Positions 35,565 through 45,639 of a stretch of DNA of 64,000 nt are shown piece by piece. Location: the NCBI GenBank assembly GCA_947496555.1, contig CANMDH010000002.1, forward strand, positions 186,001 through 250,000. Direction: 5' to 3'. A program made the position numbers and the translations under genes. Every line of letters begins with the position of its first letter. The stretch's first letter is position 1. A model generated the notes under the pieces. The model was not told where the DNA came from. It saw nothing but the letters and a program-made list of their open reading frames with translations, and did not search any database. This stretch comes from an uncultured Aquimarina sp. GTDB lineage: Bacteria > Bacteroidota > Bacteroidia > Flavobacteriales > Flavobacteriaceae.

Positions 35565-36302
35565 ATGGTTGATAAAAAACAATTAAACGCTAACATTCCC
35601 AAACATGTTGCCATAATCATGGACGGCAATGGCAGATGGGCCAAAAAGAAAGGCTTGTTTCGAGCCGCCGGTCATGAAAGGGGGACCAGAGCTGTGCGCG
35701 AGGCGGTCGAAAGTTGTGCAGAAATAGGAGTGAAATATCTTACTTTATATGCTTTCTCTACAGAGAATTGGAACCGACCAAAGCTAGAAGTAGACACCCT
35801 TATGAAACTTTTGGTAGGCTCTCTGAAAAAAGAGATTAAAACACTTCAGGAAAACAACATTAAACTTAATGCCATTGGCAATCTAAAGTCTCTGCCTGAT
35901 AAAGCTAGAAAAGAACTTGTAGAGGTTATAGAAAAAACAAAATCTAATGACCAAATGACTCTTACCTTGGCCTTAAGTTACGGAAGCCGAGAAGAGCTCA
36001 TAAAAACTATTGAAGAAATAAGTATTAAAGTTAAAAATGGTGTAATTTCGCCACATCTTATAAATGAATCAGTCATTAATGAGCATTTGTATACCAAAAA
36101 CCTGCCAGATGTGGATTTATTGATACGTACAAGTGGAGAACAACGTATCAGTAATTTCTTATTATGGCAAATTGCGTATGCAGAATTATATTTTACAGAG
36201 ATTTTATGGCCCGATTTTAAAAAAACAGATTTATTTGAGGCCATATTAAATTATCAAAAAAGAGAAAGAAGATTTGGAAAAACTAGTGAGCAGCTCAGTT
36301 AA
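35565..36302 (+). CDS. uppS: Isoprenyl (undecaprenyl diphosphate) synthase
   Basis: Cis-prenyltransferase of 245 residues that makes the C55 lipid carrier for peptidoglycan and glycan assembly. The family start HVAIIMDGNGRWAKKKG is intact with catalytic D20, followed by AGHERGTRAVRE, LTLYAFSTENWNRP, and the C-terminal DLLIRTSGEQRISNFLLWQIAYAELYF. I chose ATG 35565, 2 bases after the preceding stop, over an in-frame ATG at 35544 that would overlap that gene and add seven residues. Upstream of bamA with a 4-base gap, so translation is coupled. Confidence 0.95.
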   Translation: MVDKKQLNANIPKHVAIIMDGNGRWAKKKGLFRAAGHERGTRAVREAVESCAEIGVKYLTLYAFSTENWNRPKLEVDTLMKLLVGSLKKEIKTLQENNIKLNAIGNLKSLPDKARKELVEVIEKTKSNDQMTLTLALSYGSREELIKTIEEISIKVKNGVISPHLINESVINEHLYTKNLPDVDLLIRTSGEQRISNFLLWQIAYAELYFTEILWPDFKKTDLFEAILNYQKRERRFGKTSEQLS

Positions 36303-36306
36303 AGAA

Positions 36307-38940
36307 ATGACAAAAAAATTACCTTTTAAGTATTTTACGTTATTAGCATTATTAATAAACTCATTATCACTTACCGCACAAAATATACCTGGTGCAAACG
36401 GGAAACAATACACTCTTGGAGAAATCAAAGTTACCGGAACAACCACTTATAATGAGAAAACCGTAATCACTTTTACCGGCCTTAGGAAAGGAGAACGTAT
36501 TTTTCTTCCTGGAGACAAAATCAGCCAGGTAATTAAAAAATTATGGGATCTTGAATTATTTAGTGATATAAATTTTTATGTCACTAATATTGAAGGTGAA
36601 GTTGCAGATATTGAGATTAATATTCAAGAAGTACCCGAGCTAAACGAAGTTCGATTAGAAGGAGTAAAAAAGCGTAAAGCCGAAGAATTAATCAAAGATA
36701 ACGGTCTTAAAAAAGGTGCAAAAGTCACCGAAAACCTTATAACCACCACTCGAAACTTTATTACCAATAAATATAGGAAAGAAGGTTTTTTAAACACCAA
36801 AGTTGTGGTAAACACCACTCAGGTAAAAGATACGGTAGCGAGCAATAAAGTAAACATGCTTGTTAGAATTGATAAAGGGGATCGCGTAAAAGTTGATAAA
36901 ATTAACATTAACGGAAACGAACAACTTTCAGACGCTCGTGTTCGTGGAGCAATGAAAAACACAAAACAAAAGAAAGGTTTCAGGTTCTGGAAGCGATCAA
37001 AATATATTAAAGCCGATTATCAAGAGGATAAAGAAAACATAATAAAGAAGTATAAAGAAAAAGGATACCGAGATGCTAGGATAGTTTCTGATACTCTTTT
37101 AGTTAAAGATGACAACGACGTATCTTTAAATCTTAATATAGAAGAAGGAAATCGATATTATTTTGGTAATATCAACTTCTTAGGAAATAGTGTATATACC
37201 GATCGCCAATTAGCAAGACAATTAGTTATTAAAAAGGGAGATGTTTATAATGGTATTCTGCTTGAAAAACAAATTGCCGATAATACCAAACCCGATGCAA
37301 ATGATCTCACAAATTTATACCAAAATAATGGGTATTTATTTTCGAGCATTGATGCTGTAGAAACAAAAGTATACAACGATACCATTGACTTTGAAATAAG
37401 AATTCGCGAAGGAAAATTGACCTATTTTGATAATATCACTGTAACCGGAAATGACAAAACAAATGATCATGTTGTCTATCGAATCCTGCGTACCAAACCA
37501 GGTCAGCGTTATAGTAAAGATCTAGTAGTAAGAACTGTTCGTGAAATAGGCCAATTAGGTTTTTTTGATCCTGAACAACTTGAACCCCAGTTCAAGAATG
37601 CGAATCCTCAAGCCGGAACAATTGATATCAATTATCCTGTAGTAGAGAAAGGATCCAGCCAAATTGAGCTTCAAGGAGGCTTTGGAGGAGGTGGTTTTGT
37701 GGGAACCCTAGGTTTGGCTTTCAACAACTTTTCTATAAGGAACATATTTAATGGTGAGGCCTACAGTCCATTACCTATGGGAGATGGCCAAACGCTAAGA
37801 TTAAGAGCACAAGCCAGTAGATTTTTCCAAACGTATAGTCTTTCATTTATAGAACCGTGGTTAGGAGGTAAAAGACCGTATCAGCTGTCCACATCATTCT
37901 CGCACACTATTCAGTTCTTATTCAACAATATAAATCGTGATGTAGACAGAGATAGTAAATTCCTAATAACCGGAGGTTCAATTGGTATTGCAAAAAGACT
38001 AAACTGGCCTGATAATTATTTTACATTATCTCAATCAGTAAGTATAAGACATTATAACCTAAAAAATTATAATACACGATTATTTACTTTCGGGAATGGG
38101 TCTTCTAATGATCTATCCTATACTATAGGAATTAACCGAAACAATACAACGGTGAATCCTATTTTCCCGATAGGTGGCTCAGAATTTAATTTGATTGCCA
38201 AACTTTCCTTACCCTACTCTATTTGGGACGGAACGGATTACAGTGCTCTCGCAACAGAAAGAGACACCCTTGAAGAAGAACAACGCAATCTTGATCTATC
38301 AGACTCTAGAGATGTAGTAAGAGGCAATGAAATTAATGATGAAATAGGAGAAATCGATCAGGAGCGCTTTAAGTGGTTAGAATATTATAAAATTAAGTTT
38401 GACGGAACCTGGTATACGCGCTTGATTAATATAGGAAAACAACCATTAGTTCTTAGGACAAGAGCAGAGTATGGATTTCTTGGAGCCTATAATAATGATA
38501 GAGGGAATATTCCGTTCGAAAGATTCTTCCTAGGAGGAGATGGTCTGGGAGCTACGAGCTTAGATGGAAGAGAAGTTATCGCCCTTAGAGGTTATCCTAA
38601 CCAATCATTGATACCTTTAAGTCGACCTAATAACCAAGATTTTGATGGTGATGGTGCAACAATTTATAACAAATACTCGTTAGAACTTCGTTATCCTATT
38701 ACATTGAAACCTGCCGCATCTATATATATGTTAGGGTTTTTAGAAGGAGGAGCATCCTATGATAGTTTCAAAGGATTTAATCCATTTCAATTAAATCGTT
38801 CTGCTGGAGCAGGTTTACGTATCTTTATGCCAGCTTTTGGATTATTAGGTATTGATTTTGGATACGGATTTGATCCAATTCCTGGAACTGTTGAGCCAAA
38901 TGGATGGGAGACTCACTTCATAATAGGACAGCAGTTTTAG
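36307..38940 (+). CDS. bamA: Outer membrane protein assembly factor BamA
   Basis: Protein of 877 residues that inserts beta-barrel proteins into the outer membrane. Signal peptide with cleavage near SLTAQ, then about five POTRA domains (for example ELNEVRLEGVKKRK, KINING, NINFLGNSVYT, NITVTGN), then a barrel from about residue 460 with FGGGGFVGTLGLAFNNFSIRN, and a C-terminal strand ending FIIGQQF. A conserved loop contains ALRGY. I chose ATG 36307 just after the uppS stop; the upstream in-frame ATG at 36274 would put eleven extra residues ahead of a good signal peptide. The gene belongs to the envelope operon, followed by two OmpH/Skp-like chaperone genes. Confidence 0.96.
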   Translation: MTKKLPFKYFTLLALLINSLSLTAQNIPGANGKQYTLGEIKVTGTTTYNEKTVITFTGLRKGERIFLPGDKISQVIKKLWDLELFSDINFYVTNIEGEVADIEINIQEVPELNEVRLEGVKKRKAEELIKDNGLKKGAKVTENLITTTRNFITNKYRKEGFLNTKVVVNTTQVKDTVASNKVNMLVRIDKGDRVKVDKININGNEQLSDARVRGAMKNTKQKKGFRFWKRSKYIKADYQEDKENIIKKYKEKGYRDARIVSDTLLVKDDNDVSLNLNIEEGNRYYFGNINFLGNSVYTDRQLARQLVIKKGDVYNGILLEKQIADNTKPDANDLTNLYQNNGYLFSSIDAVETKVYNDTIDFEIRIREGKLTYFDNITVTGNDKTNDHVVYRILRTKPGQRYSKDLVVRTVREIGQLGFFDPEQLEPQFKNANPQAGTIDINYPVVEKGSSQIELQGGFGGGGFVGTLGLAFNNFSIRNIFNGEAYSPLPMGDGQTLRLRAQASRFFQTYSLSFIEPWLGGKRPYQLSTSFSHTIQFLFNNINRDVDRDSKFLITGGSIGIAKRLNWPDNYFTLSQSVSIRHYNLKNYNTRLFTFGNGSSNDLSYTIGINRNNTTVNPIFPIGGSEFNLIAKLSLPYSIWDGTDYSALATERDTLEEEQRNLDLSDSRDVVRGNEINDEIGEIDQERFKWLEYYKIKFDGTWYTRLINIGKQPLVLRTRAEYGFLGAYNNDRGNIPFERFFLGGDGLGATSLDGREVIALRGYPNQSLIPLSRPNNQDFDGDGATIYNKYSLELRYPITLKPAASIYMLGFLEGGASYDSFKGFNPFQLNRSAGAGLRIFMPAFGLLGIDFGYGFDPIPGTVEPNGWETHFIIGQQF

Positions 38941-38975
38941 TTTTGGCACGATTATTTCAATATACAAACAAAATT

Positions 38976-39845
38976 ATGAGAACAAAGGGTCTTTTACTTA
39001 TTACAACAATTGGTTGGTTATTGTTCGCCAATGCGGTTCAAGCACAGAAAGGCATCAGAATTGGCTATATAGATATGGATTATATTTTGGAAAATGTAGC
39101 AGAATATAATGAAGCTTCTTCAGATCTTGAAAAGAAAGTACAAAAATGGAAAGTTGAGATCGAAGCAGAACTTAAAAATGTAGAAGAAATGCGTAAAGAC
39201 CTAAATAATGAAAGGGTCTTGTTAACCAAAGAGCTTATTGAAGAAAGAGAAGAGGATATCTTTTTTAAAGAAAAAGAAATACTAGAATATCAACAAAAAA
39301 GGTTTGGACCAAACGGTGATCTGTTCATTCAGAAAAGAAGATTAGTTCAGCCTGTACAAGATCAAGTTTTTGTTGCTGTGCAAGAAATTGCAAAAAACAA
39401 AAAATATGATTTCATTTTTGACAAATCAGCTGATATTGTAATGTTATATTCTGCTGATAGATATGATATTAGTGATCAGGTTTTATTGAGATTGAATAGA
39501 GCTTCTAAAAGAAAACAATTAAATACCAAAAAGGAGAAAAAATCTTTAGAAAGAGCTGAAAAAAGAAACGCAGAACAAGAAAAAGAAGTAAGTGATAGAG
39601 AACGAGCTGTACAACAAAAACAATCGGAAAGAGAACGCTTACTCGAAGAACGCAAAGCCCAAAGAGACTCTATTAGAGCCGCCAAGAAAAAAGAATTTGA
39701 AGAAAGACGAGCTAAGTTACTTGAGCTTCAAAAAAGAAAAAAAGACTCTATTAACGTTTTAAAAGAACAAAAAGAAAATTTAAAAGTAGACGGAGCTTCA
39801 TCAGATTCTAATAACGAAGATGAAAATGGAGATGCTAATAATTAG
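38976..39845 (+). CDS. OmpH/Skp-family periplasmic chaperone, long form
   Basis: Protein of 289 residues from ATG 38976, which gives a normal signal peptide (cleavage near VQAQ). The longer frame from 38904 would begin inside bamA and bury that signal. The mature N-terminus IRIGYIDMDYILENVAEY is the OmpH start, followed by long coiled-coil arms and the beta-type segment KKYDFIFDKSADIVMLYS. After residue 180 there is an extra, extremely Lys/Glu/Arg-rich helix and an acidic tail not found in ordinary Skp (about 160 residues). It holds unfolded outer-membrane proteins on their way to BamA. Paired with the short form downstream. Confidence 0.88.
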   Translation: MRTKGLLLITTIGWLLFANAVQAQKGIRIGYIDMDYILENVAEYNEASSDLEKKVQKWKVEIEAELKNVEEMRKDLNNERVLLTKELIEEREEDIFFKEKEILEYQQKRFGPNGDLFIQKRRLVQPVQDQVFVAVQEIAKNKKYDFIFDKSADIVMLYSADRYDISDQVLLRLNRASKRKQLNTKKEKKSLERAEKRNAEQEKEVSDRERAVQQKQSERERLLEERKAQRDSIRAAKKKEFEERRAKLLELQKRKKDSINVLKEQKENLKVDGASSDSNNEDENGDANN

Positions 39846-39891
39846 AAAATCGATTTTATAAATTTATAACACCCTTTAATATTAATTACAA

Positions 39892-40401
39892 ATGAAACAA
39901 TTTAGAACATTACTTATAGCTTTTGCACTTATGTTGGGAACATCAAGTTTTGTAAATGCACAATCCAAAGTAGCACATATTGCATCGCAGGAGCTTGTAG
40001 AATCAATGCCCGTATTTAAAAATGCTAAAAGTGAGATTGAAAAACTTAACAAAACATACGATGCCGAAATCAGAAATATGGTGCTAGAATTACAAAATAC
40101 TATCAAGAAATATTCTCAAGAAGCTGAAACAAAAACCGATGAAGAAAATCTAAAAAGACAACAAGAAATTCAGACTACAGAAAAAAGCATTAATGATTAC
40201 AGACAAAATGCTCTTAAAGATCTTCAGAAAAAAGAGATTGAGTTAATGAAGCCTATTTACGAGCAAGCTCGTACTTCAATTCAAAAGGTTGCCAGAGCTC
40301 AAGGATTTCAATATGTATTAGATTCTACTACAGGAACAGGAGTAATCATGGCCGATGGTAAAGATTTAATGGCAGATGTAAAGAAAGATTTGGGAATTTA
40401 A
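39892..40401 (+). CDS. OmpH/Skp-family periplasmic chaperone, short form
   Basis: Protein of 169 residues with a signal peptide (cleavage near VNAQ). It has VAHIASQELVESMP at the start of the mature part, coiled-coil arms rich in Lys/Glu, and the closing RAQGFQYVLDSTTGTGVIMADG, as in Skp family members of normal length. It lies 46 bases after the long form, and a strong terminator follows. The two adjacent copies behind bamA are common in flavobacteria. Confidence 0.9.
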   Translation: MKQFRTLLIAFALMLGTSSFVNAQSKVAHIASQELVESMPVFKNAKSEIEKLNKTYDAEIRNMVLELQNTIKKYSQEAETKTDEENLKRQQEIQTTEKSINDYRQNALKDLQKKEIELMKPIYEQARTSIQKVARAQGFQYVLDSTTGTGVIMADGKDLMADVKKDLGI

Positions 40402-40426
40402 TACTCTCCCCTAATACAAATTATAC

Positions 40427-40460
40427 AAAACAGTAAGAATCACTTCTTACTGTTTTTTTT
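40427..40460 (+). terminator. Intrinsic terminator after the ompH genes
   Basis: AAAACAGTAAGAA and TTCTTACTGTTTT form a 13-base stem around a four-base loop, followed by T. It ends the envelope operon ahead of murI. Confidence 0.88.
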
Positions 40461-40476
40461 ATTTTTGGACATAATT

Positions 40477-41265
40477 ATGCAACACAACCCTATTGGCATA
40501 TTTGATTCTGGAGTTGGTGGAACCTCTATTTGGAAAGAGATCACCCAGTTACTGCCTCATGAAAACACCATCTATCTAGCCGATAGCAAATATGCTCCCT
40601 ACGGAAAAAGAAGTAAAGCTGAAATTCTTGAACTAAGCGTTAAGAATACTGAAACACTTTTGGATTTTGGCTGTAAAATTATTGTCGCGGCTTGTAATAC
40701 TGCTACCACTAATGCTATAAAAGAACTACGATCAAGGTACGATGTTCCATTCATTGGTATAGAACCGGCTATTAAACCTGCAGCCATTCATACTAAGACC
40801 AAAAAAGTTGGAGTTTTGGCTACCAAAGGAACCTTATCCAGCGAATTATTTGCTAAAACCTCTGATTTATATGCCAGAAATATTGAAGTAATTGAAGTAA
40901 TTGGTGCTGGCTTGGTCGAACTTATAGAAAATGATAAAATTGATAGTCCCGAAATGCAATCATTGCTTTCCTCCTATATGAATCCTTTGATCAAGAAAAA
41001 TATTGATTATTTGGTTTTGGGGTGTAGTCATTATCCATACCTTATCCCTATTTTAAAAAAAATGCTTTCTGATCGGGTTACCATCATTGATTCTGGTGAG
41101 GCCGTTGCAAAACAAACTAAAGCAATCCTTGAGCGCACTGCGCTTATAAATACGAACACAAAATTAGGTACACATTCTTTATACACTAATGAAAATGTAG
41201 TCATATTAGAGAAAATCCTAAAATCAAGTGCCTCTAGTTATGCAGTAAACAAACTTGATTTTTAA
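40477..41265 (+). CDS. murI: Glutamate racemase
   Basis: Enzyme of 262 residues that supplies D-glutamate for peptidoglycan. GIFDSGVGGTSIW holds the catalytic D10; C73 lies in VAACNTATTNA and C183 in VLGCSHYPY with H185, the two proton-transferring cysteines. Start chosen at ATG 40477: an in-frame TTG at 40465 lies in the T-run of the preceding terminator and adds four residues. Convergent with the LytTR regulator gene, 7 bases apart. Confidence 0.95.
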   Translation: MQHNPIGIFDSGVGGTSIWKEITQLLPHENTIYLADSKYAPYGKRSKAEILELSVKNTETLLDFGCKIIVAACNTATTNAIKELRSRYDVPFIGIEPAIKPAAIHTKTKKVGVLATKGTLSSELFAKTSDLYARNIEVIEVIGAGLVELIENDKIDSPEMQSLLSSYMNPLIKKNIDYLVLGCSHYPYLIPILKKMLSDRVTIIDSGEAVAKQTKAILERTALINTNTKLGTHSLYTNENVVILEKILKSSASSYAVNKLDF

Positions 41266-41272
41266 TCAAAAC

Positions 41273-42004
41273 CTACTTAAAATAGTCGAGAAGTGCTCCC
41301 TTTTTTGAAGAAGATACCGCCAATTCTTTTCCCGAAGAAAGTACAATACTTCCCCCTTTACCTTTTCTATATCGCTTAATTTTATTGATGTTAACCAAAT
41401 AACTTTTATGAATTCTGGCGAAGCCATGATCCGTTAAAGAATCTTCAAAATACTTAAGAGTCTTGCTTACCAACTTTTGTCCTTGATCTAGAAATATTTT
41501 AGTATAATTATCATCAGCCTGGCAATATAAAATATCTTTAATATCCAGTACTTCAAAACCGTCTTGTTGCGGAATTGTAATTTTACCCTCTATATTTTTC
41601 ACTTTAGGAACCAAAACCGAATCCTGAAGTTCTTTTTCTCGTTGTTTTATATGTGAGACATGATCCACCGCCTTGATAAGATTATCGATAGCAATTGGTT
41701 TTAATAAGTAATATGTAGCCTGTGCGTTAAGAGCATCAACGGCATAGTGATCATAGGCAGTAACAAAAACAATTTCGAACGTACGATCAGGCACTTGTTC
41801 TAACAGATCAAAAGCATTTCCGTAAGGCATTTCGACATCAAGAAATAATACATCTGGCGTATGTGACTCTAATAACTTTAATGTTTCCTGTACACTTGCC
41901 GCTTCATCCAAAACACTAACAGAGGGACAATATTTACCCAAATAATTTCTAAGAATAGTCCTGCTATTTACCTCATCGTCAACAATAATTGCCGTTATAC
42001 TCAT
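41273..42004 (-). CDS. LytTR-family response regulator
   Basis: Protein of 243 residues. Receiver domain 1-120 with acidic pocket D9/D10 (IIVDDEVNS), phosphoacceptor D56 (VLFLDVEMP), and the YLLKP lysine. Residues of about 140-243 are a LytTR DNA-binding domain (DILYCQADDNYTKIFL, then GFARIHKSYLVNINKI). It follows the histidine-kinase gene by 11 bases on the same strand, so the two form a LytS/LytR-type pair. The target genes cannot be read from the window. Confidence 0.92.
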   Translation of the reverse strand: MSITAIIVDDEVNSRTILRNYLGKYCPSVSVLDEAASVQETLKLLESHTPDVLFLDVEMPYGNAFDLLEQVPDRTFEIVFVTAYDHYAVDALNAQATYYLLKPIAIDNLIKAVDHVSHIKQREKELQDSVLVPKVKNIEGKITIPQQDGFEVLDIKDILYCQADDNYTKIFLDQGQKLVSKTLKYFEDSLTDHGFARIHKSYLVNINKIKRYRKGKGGSIVLSSGKELAVSSSKKGALLDYFK

Positions 42005-42015
42005 ATATTAAAATT

Positions 42016-44238
42016 TTACTTATCCTTCTTAAGAATTAATGCTACCTGGGTACCTTCAGTATTCTCTTCTAGGTCCGAAACAATCACATCAACTTTGTCT
42101 TTATACATTTTGTTAAGGATAGCGATTCTTTTCTCGATATTTCCCATTCCTCTTGATTTCTGCATTTTTTGATTTACGGTCTTTAATTCTTTTGATTTTT
42201 TACGTCCAATACCATTATCAATTATCTTAATCCCTATACTATCCGAACTTAGCTTTTTAAAGCTTATTGTTAGCGTTCCTTTTTCTGTTTTGTATCGTAA
42301 GCCATGCCATACGGCATTTTCTACATATGGTTGCAATAACATAGGCGGAATCATATATTCTTCAACTTTAATTTCAGGATCCACATCGATATTGTAGTCA
42401 AACTTATCCTGAAATCTAAAATGTTCTAATTGTACATAAACTCTTAGCAATTCGATTTCTTTTTCTAGCGGAATAAAGTTTTCTTCACTATTTTCTAAAA
42501 CCGATCTCATTAATACCGAGAAATCAGTTAGGTATCGATTCGCGGTTCGTTCATCACTGGTAGCAATAAAAGTATTTACAGAATTTAAGGCATTAAAGAT
42601 AAAATGTGGATTCATTTGGGATCTTAATGACTTCAGGGCCAAAAGATTGTTTGCATATCGTTGTTGTTTGATATTGCGATACATTAAGTAGGCAGCAAAC
42701 AGCAATAATGCAGAAAGACCTATCAAAAAATAAATCACAATCTGCTGCCTAATGGTTTGTTGATTTGCTAATTCTTGCGAAGCAAAAGCCAATTGATATC
42801 TTGTTTCATTAAGTTCTCGGTCTTTCTCTAAGGTCGCTATGCGGTTAGCACTAGTAGCCAATTCTCTACTAAATCTAGCAGCTTGTGATATCTCCTGCTC
42901 CTTTTGAATATAAAGTTTGTCAATAATTACTTCATATTCTTCAAACGCTTCAGATGCTTTTTTTAACTCTCCTTTTTCTCTGTATACCTCTCCCAATTTT
43001 CTTGTTGCATCTTTTTGAACGATCAGGTCATTCTTCGATTCGGCTTCTTTGATGCTCTCATCCAAATAGGTAATGGCTTCGTCATATTTTTCTTGAGCGG
43101 CAAAAGCATTGGCGATTTTATAATTCTGTACTTGGGGGGTTAGTGATTTATCTTCTTCTGCAGGAGTTTCTGCACCATTATCACTTTGCTCCTCTTTTAT
43201 TTCTTCGATATCCTCGAGAGCTTCTTTTCTAAGCTGTATTTCTTTATCAAAACTTCTACTTTTACTATAAAAGTCTGCCGCTACACTTCGTTGTCTGGCA
43301 GCCGTTTTTTTATCTTTCTGTTGAGCTAATTGCACCGAATTATCCAAATATTCCTCGGCATCTACTATGTTTCCTTGTTGCTGTAATAATCCCGCTAATT
43401 TCGAATTCAACGAAATCACTTTATCATCTAATTTTTTACGTTGACTTAATGAAAGTGCTTTGTTATAATTGGTAATGGCTTCAGTATTGTTTTGTAAGCC
43501 AACATAGCTATCACCCAAACCTTCAAGAACCAAAACTTTTTGGTTAGCATTCAATCTTGATCTCAATAGTTCATTGAATGTTTTTAAGGCCTTCTGATAC
43601 TTCTTACTTTCTAATTGGGCACCACCCAGTTTGATTTTTACATCGGTATTATATTTAGTATTTAAACTGATCAGGTAATTGCTTTCGGCCAGGTCAGGTT
43701 GTTTCCAAAAATCATATATATCTGCCAAGGACTCATACAATTCTGCCTTTTTATTATCTGCGTTTGGATCATCATCGCGTACCGTTTCCAATGCCTTGGT
43801 AATAAACCCTATACTTGTATTAGCATCTTCTTTTAAGAACCGTTTTGCAGAATTTAGATTTGTCTGATAGGAGACATCATTACGCTTTAACTTTTTAGAC
43901 CCTTGTGCCGATTCTGAAGGTTCATCCTGGACTAAAACATCTATCCTTTGATTGTCTTTTATTATATATCTAACTGTTGCAAAGCTATCGTGGCTAATCA
44001 CAAGTTCATCTCCTACTCGCGCTTCTATTCTAAAATCTCCAAAAATATCGGTAGTAGCGGTTTTTCCTCCTGAAACAGTTACTTCAGCATCTTGGATTGG
44101 TTTTCTTGTACTTTGTTCTTTTACCGATCCTCTTATTCGTATCAGTGCCGATTCTGTCGTAGCAGGATACTGCTGGCCAACAACCCAAAAAGGTAGAAAC
44201 CAAAAAAATAATAGTACTGCTCCTATTTTCTTCATCAT
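42016..44238 (-). CDS. LytS-type sensor histidine kinase with CarboxypepD-regulatory-like and TPR domains
   Basis: Protein of 740 residues. Signal peptide (cleavage near VVGQQ), then a carboxypeptidase-regulatory-like beta sandwich (about 30-105: IRIRGSVKEQSTRKPIQDAEV, ATTDIFGDFRIEA). About 130-430 contain several TPRs (for example YQKALKTFNELLRS, NTEAITNYNKALSL), then a coiled coil, and a single membrane helix (about 510-530, IYFLIGLSALLLFAAYLMY). The His_kinase domain has the phospho-accepting H545 in QMNPHFIFNALNS, followed by the ATPase domain with LLQPYVENAVWHGL and IKIIDNGIGR. The periplasmic sensor has an unusual domain at its tip. Upstream of its LytTR regulator by 11 bases. Confidence 0.9.
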   Translation of the reverse strand: MMKKIGAVLLFFWFLPFWVVGQQYPATTESALIRIRGSVKEQSTRKPIQDAEVTVSGGKTATTDIFGDFRIEARVGDELVISHDSFATVRYIIKDNQRIDVLVQDEPSESAQGSKKLKRNDVSYQTNLNSAKRFLKEDANTSIGFITKALETVRDDDPNADNKKAELYESLADIYDFWKQPDLAESNYLISLNTKYNTDVKIKLGGAQLESKKYQKALKTFNELLRSRLNANQKVLVLEGLGDSYVGLQNNTEAITNYNKALSLSQRKKLDDKVISLNSKLAGLLQQQGNIVDAEEYLDNSVQLAQQKDKKTAARQRSVAADFYSKSRSFDKEIQLRKEALEDIEEIKEEQSDNGAETPAEEDKSLTPQVQNYKIANAFAAQEKYDEAITYLDESIKEAESKNDLIVQKDATRKLGEVYREKGELKKASEAFEEYEVIIDKLYIQKEQEISQAARFSRELATSANRIATLEKDRELNETRYQLAFASQELANQQTIRQQIVIYFLIGLSALLLFAAYLMYRNIKQQRYANNLLALKSLRSQMNPHFIFNALNSVNTFIATSDERTANRYLTDFSVLMRSVLENSEENFIPLEKEIELLRVYVQLEHFRFQDKFDYNIDVDPEIKVEEYMIPPMLLQPYVENAVWHGLRYKTEKGTLTISFKKLSSDSIGIKIIDNGIGRKKSKELKTVNQKMQKSRGMGNIEKRIAILNKMYKDKVDVIVSDLEENTEGTQVALILKKDK

Positions 44239-44452
44239 ATTCTATTAGAATACGATAAACTTACTCTATTTAAACGGGATTATAAAATGCCAACTCCCCA
44301 ATCGTCGTGTTTTAAAGCACATTTCCTATATAAAAAAGAAACCTTACTAATTACCTAGGTACGATTACTCAATCATATAGATAGTTCCCTCATTTTAGAT
44401 TTTCAGACAAAAAAGTTCGTCCTAGTTTTATCTCAAAATTCAAAAAAAACAA

Positions 44453-45628
44453 ATGATGAGAACATTTTTTATATGCAGTTTATTATCCTTATTTATCCAT
44501 ATTTCTTGTACTGCAAACCACAAAGGGAATACGGATTTGGCATTTCAGAAAGAAAAAACACATGAGATCCATACTACCAAAACCGATCCGAACACCAAAA
44601 ATATACAAGTAGCTCTTCTACTTGATACTAGTAATAGTATGGATGGATTAATCGATCAGGCCAAAGCCCAGCTTTGGGAAATTGTTAACGAACTTTCGTA
44701 TGCAAGGTGCGGAAATCATAACATAAAACTTCAAATAGCACTTTATGAATATGGAAACGATGGTTTACCATCAGGAGAAGGATTCATACGACAAGTATTA
44801 CCTTTTTCTGAAGATCTTGATGAAATTTCGAAGCAGCTTTTTGCCCTTACCACCAATGGGGGAAACGAATATTGCGGTAAAGTTATCAATACATCGATCA
44901 ACCAATTGGATTGGAAAAAAAATAACGATCACCTTAAACTAATTTTTATAGCCGGAAACGAACCTTTTACTCAAGGCCCAGTAAATTATAAAGATGCTGC
45001 AACCGATGCCCTAGAAAAAGATATTACTATTAATACGATTTTTTGTGGTAATTACAGACAAGGAATCGATACGATGTGGAAACATGGTGCAGATATTACT
45101 CATGGCGAATACAGTGCTATAGACCATAATGTACAAACCGTACATATTGCAACCCCTTATGATGACGTTATTCTGCAACTAAACAATCAATTGAATGACA
45201 CCTATATTTATTATGGTCAGTCTGGTGCACGAAAGAGAATGGTACAAAGAGAGCAAGACAAAAATGCCGCATCTTATAGTGCAGCCAACGCTGTGAGTCG
45301 TACAATTAGTAAAAGTTCAGGTTTTTATAAAAACAAAAGTTGGGACTTAATCGATGCTGCCGAAGACGAGTCTTTTGAAATTGAAGAAGTTGTCAAAGAC
45401 GATTTACCAAAGGAGCTTAAAGAAAAATCGAAGGCAGAACTAAAACAACACATTGCCGAAAAAAGCAAAAAGCGCAAAGAAATCCAACAAAAAATACAGG
45501 AGCTTAACAAAAAGCGTGTAGACTATATCAAAAATAATCGCCAAAAAGGAGAATCGAATCTAGAACAAGCCTTGCTGAATGCAATAAAAAAACAGGGAGA
45601 GCAAAAGTCTTTTAGTTGGAAACAATAA
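44453..45628 (+). CDS. Von Willebrand factor A domain protein (exported, probable lipoprotein)
   Basis: Protein of 391 residues. N-terminal hydrophobic segment with a possible lipobox (HISC, C19). VWA domain about 50-250 with the metal-ion site DTSNS at 58-62 (VALLLDTSNSMDGLIDQAK) and later TTNGGNEYCG. The last 110 residues are a charged coiled coil (KELKEKSKAELKQHIAEKSK). The protein probably sits in the periplasm and binds a partner through the metal site. No transmembrane helix follows, unlike BatA/BatB. The rhodanese-like gene begins 11 bases later. It is divergent from the histidine-kinase gene across a 214-base region in which I see no clear consensus promoter. Confidence 0.8.
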   Translation: MMRTFFICSLLSLFIHISCTANHKGNTDLAFQKEKTHEIHTTKTDPNTKNIQVALLLDTSNSMDGLIDQAKAQLWEIVNELSYARCGNHNIKLQIALYEYGNDGLPSGEGFIRQVLPFSEDLDEISKQLFALTTNGGNEYCGKVINTSINQLDWKKNNDHLKLIFIAGNEPFTQGPVNYKDAATDALEKDITINTIFCGNYRQGIDTMWKHGADITHGEYSAIDHNVQTVHIATPYDDVILQLNNQLNDTYIYYGQSGARKRMVQREQDKNAASYSAANAVSRTISKSSGFYKNKSWDLIDAAEDESFEIEEVVKDDLPKELKEKSKAELKQHIAEKSKKRKEIQQKIQELNKKRVDYIKNNRQKGESNLEQALLNAIKKQGEQKSFSWKQ

Positions 45629-45639
45629 AATACATATTT

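Noticed and set aside
38904-38975. Longer N-terminus for the OmpH-like protein
   Set aside because: The extension lies partly inside the bamA coding sequence and places 24 residues before a normal signal peptide.
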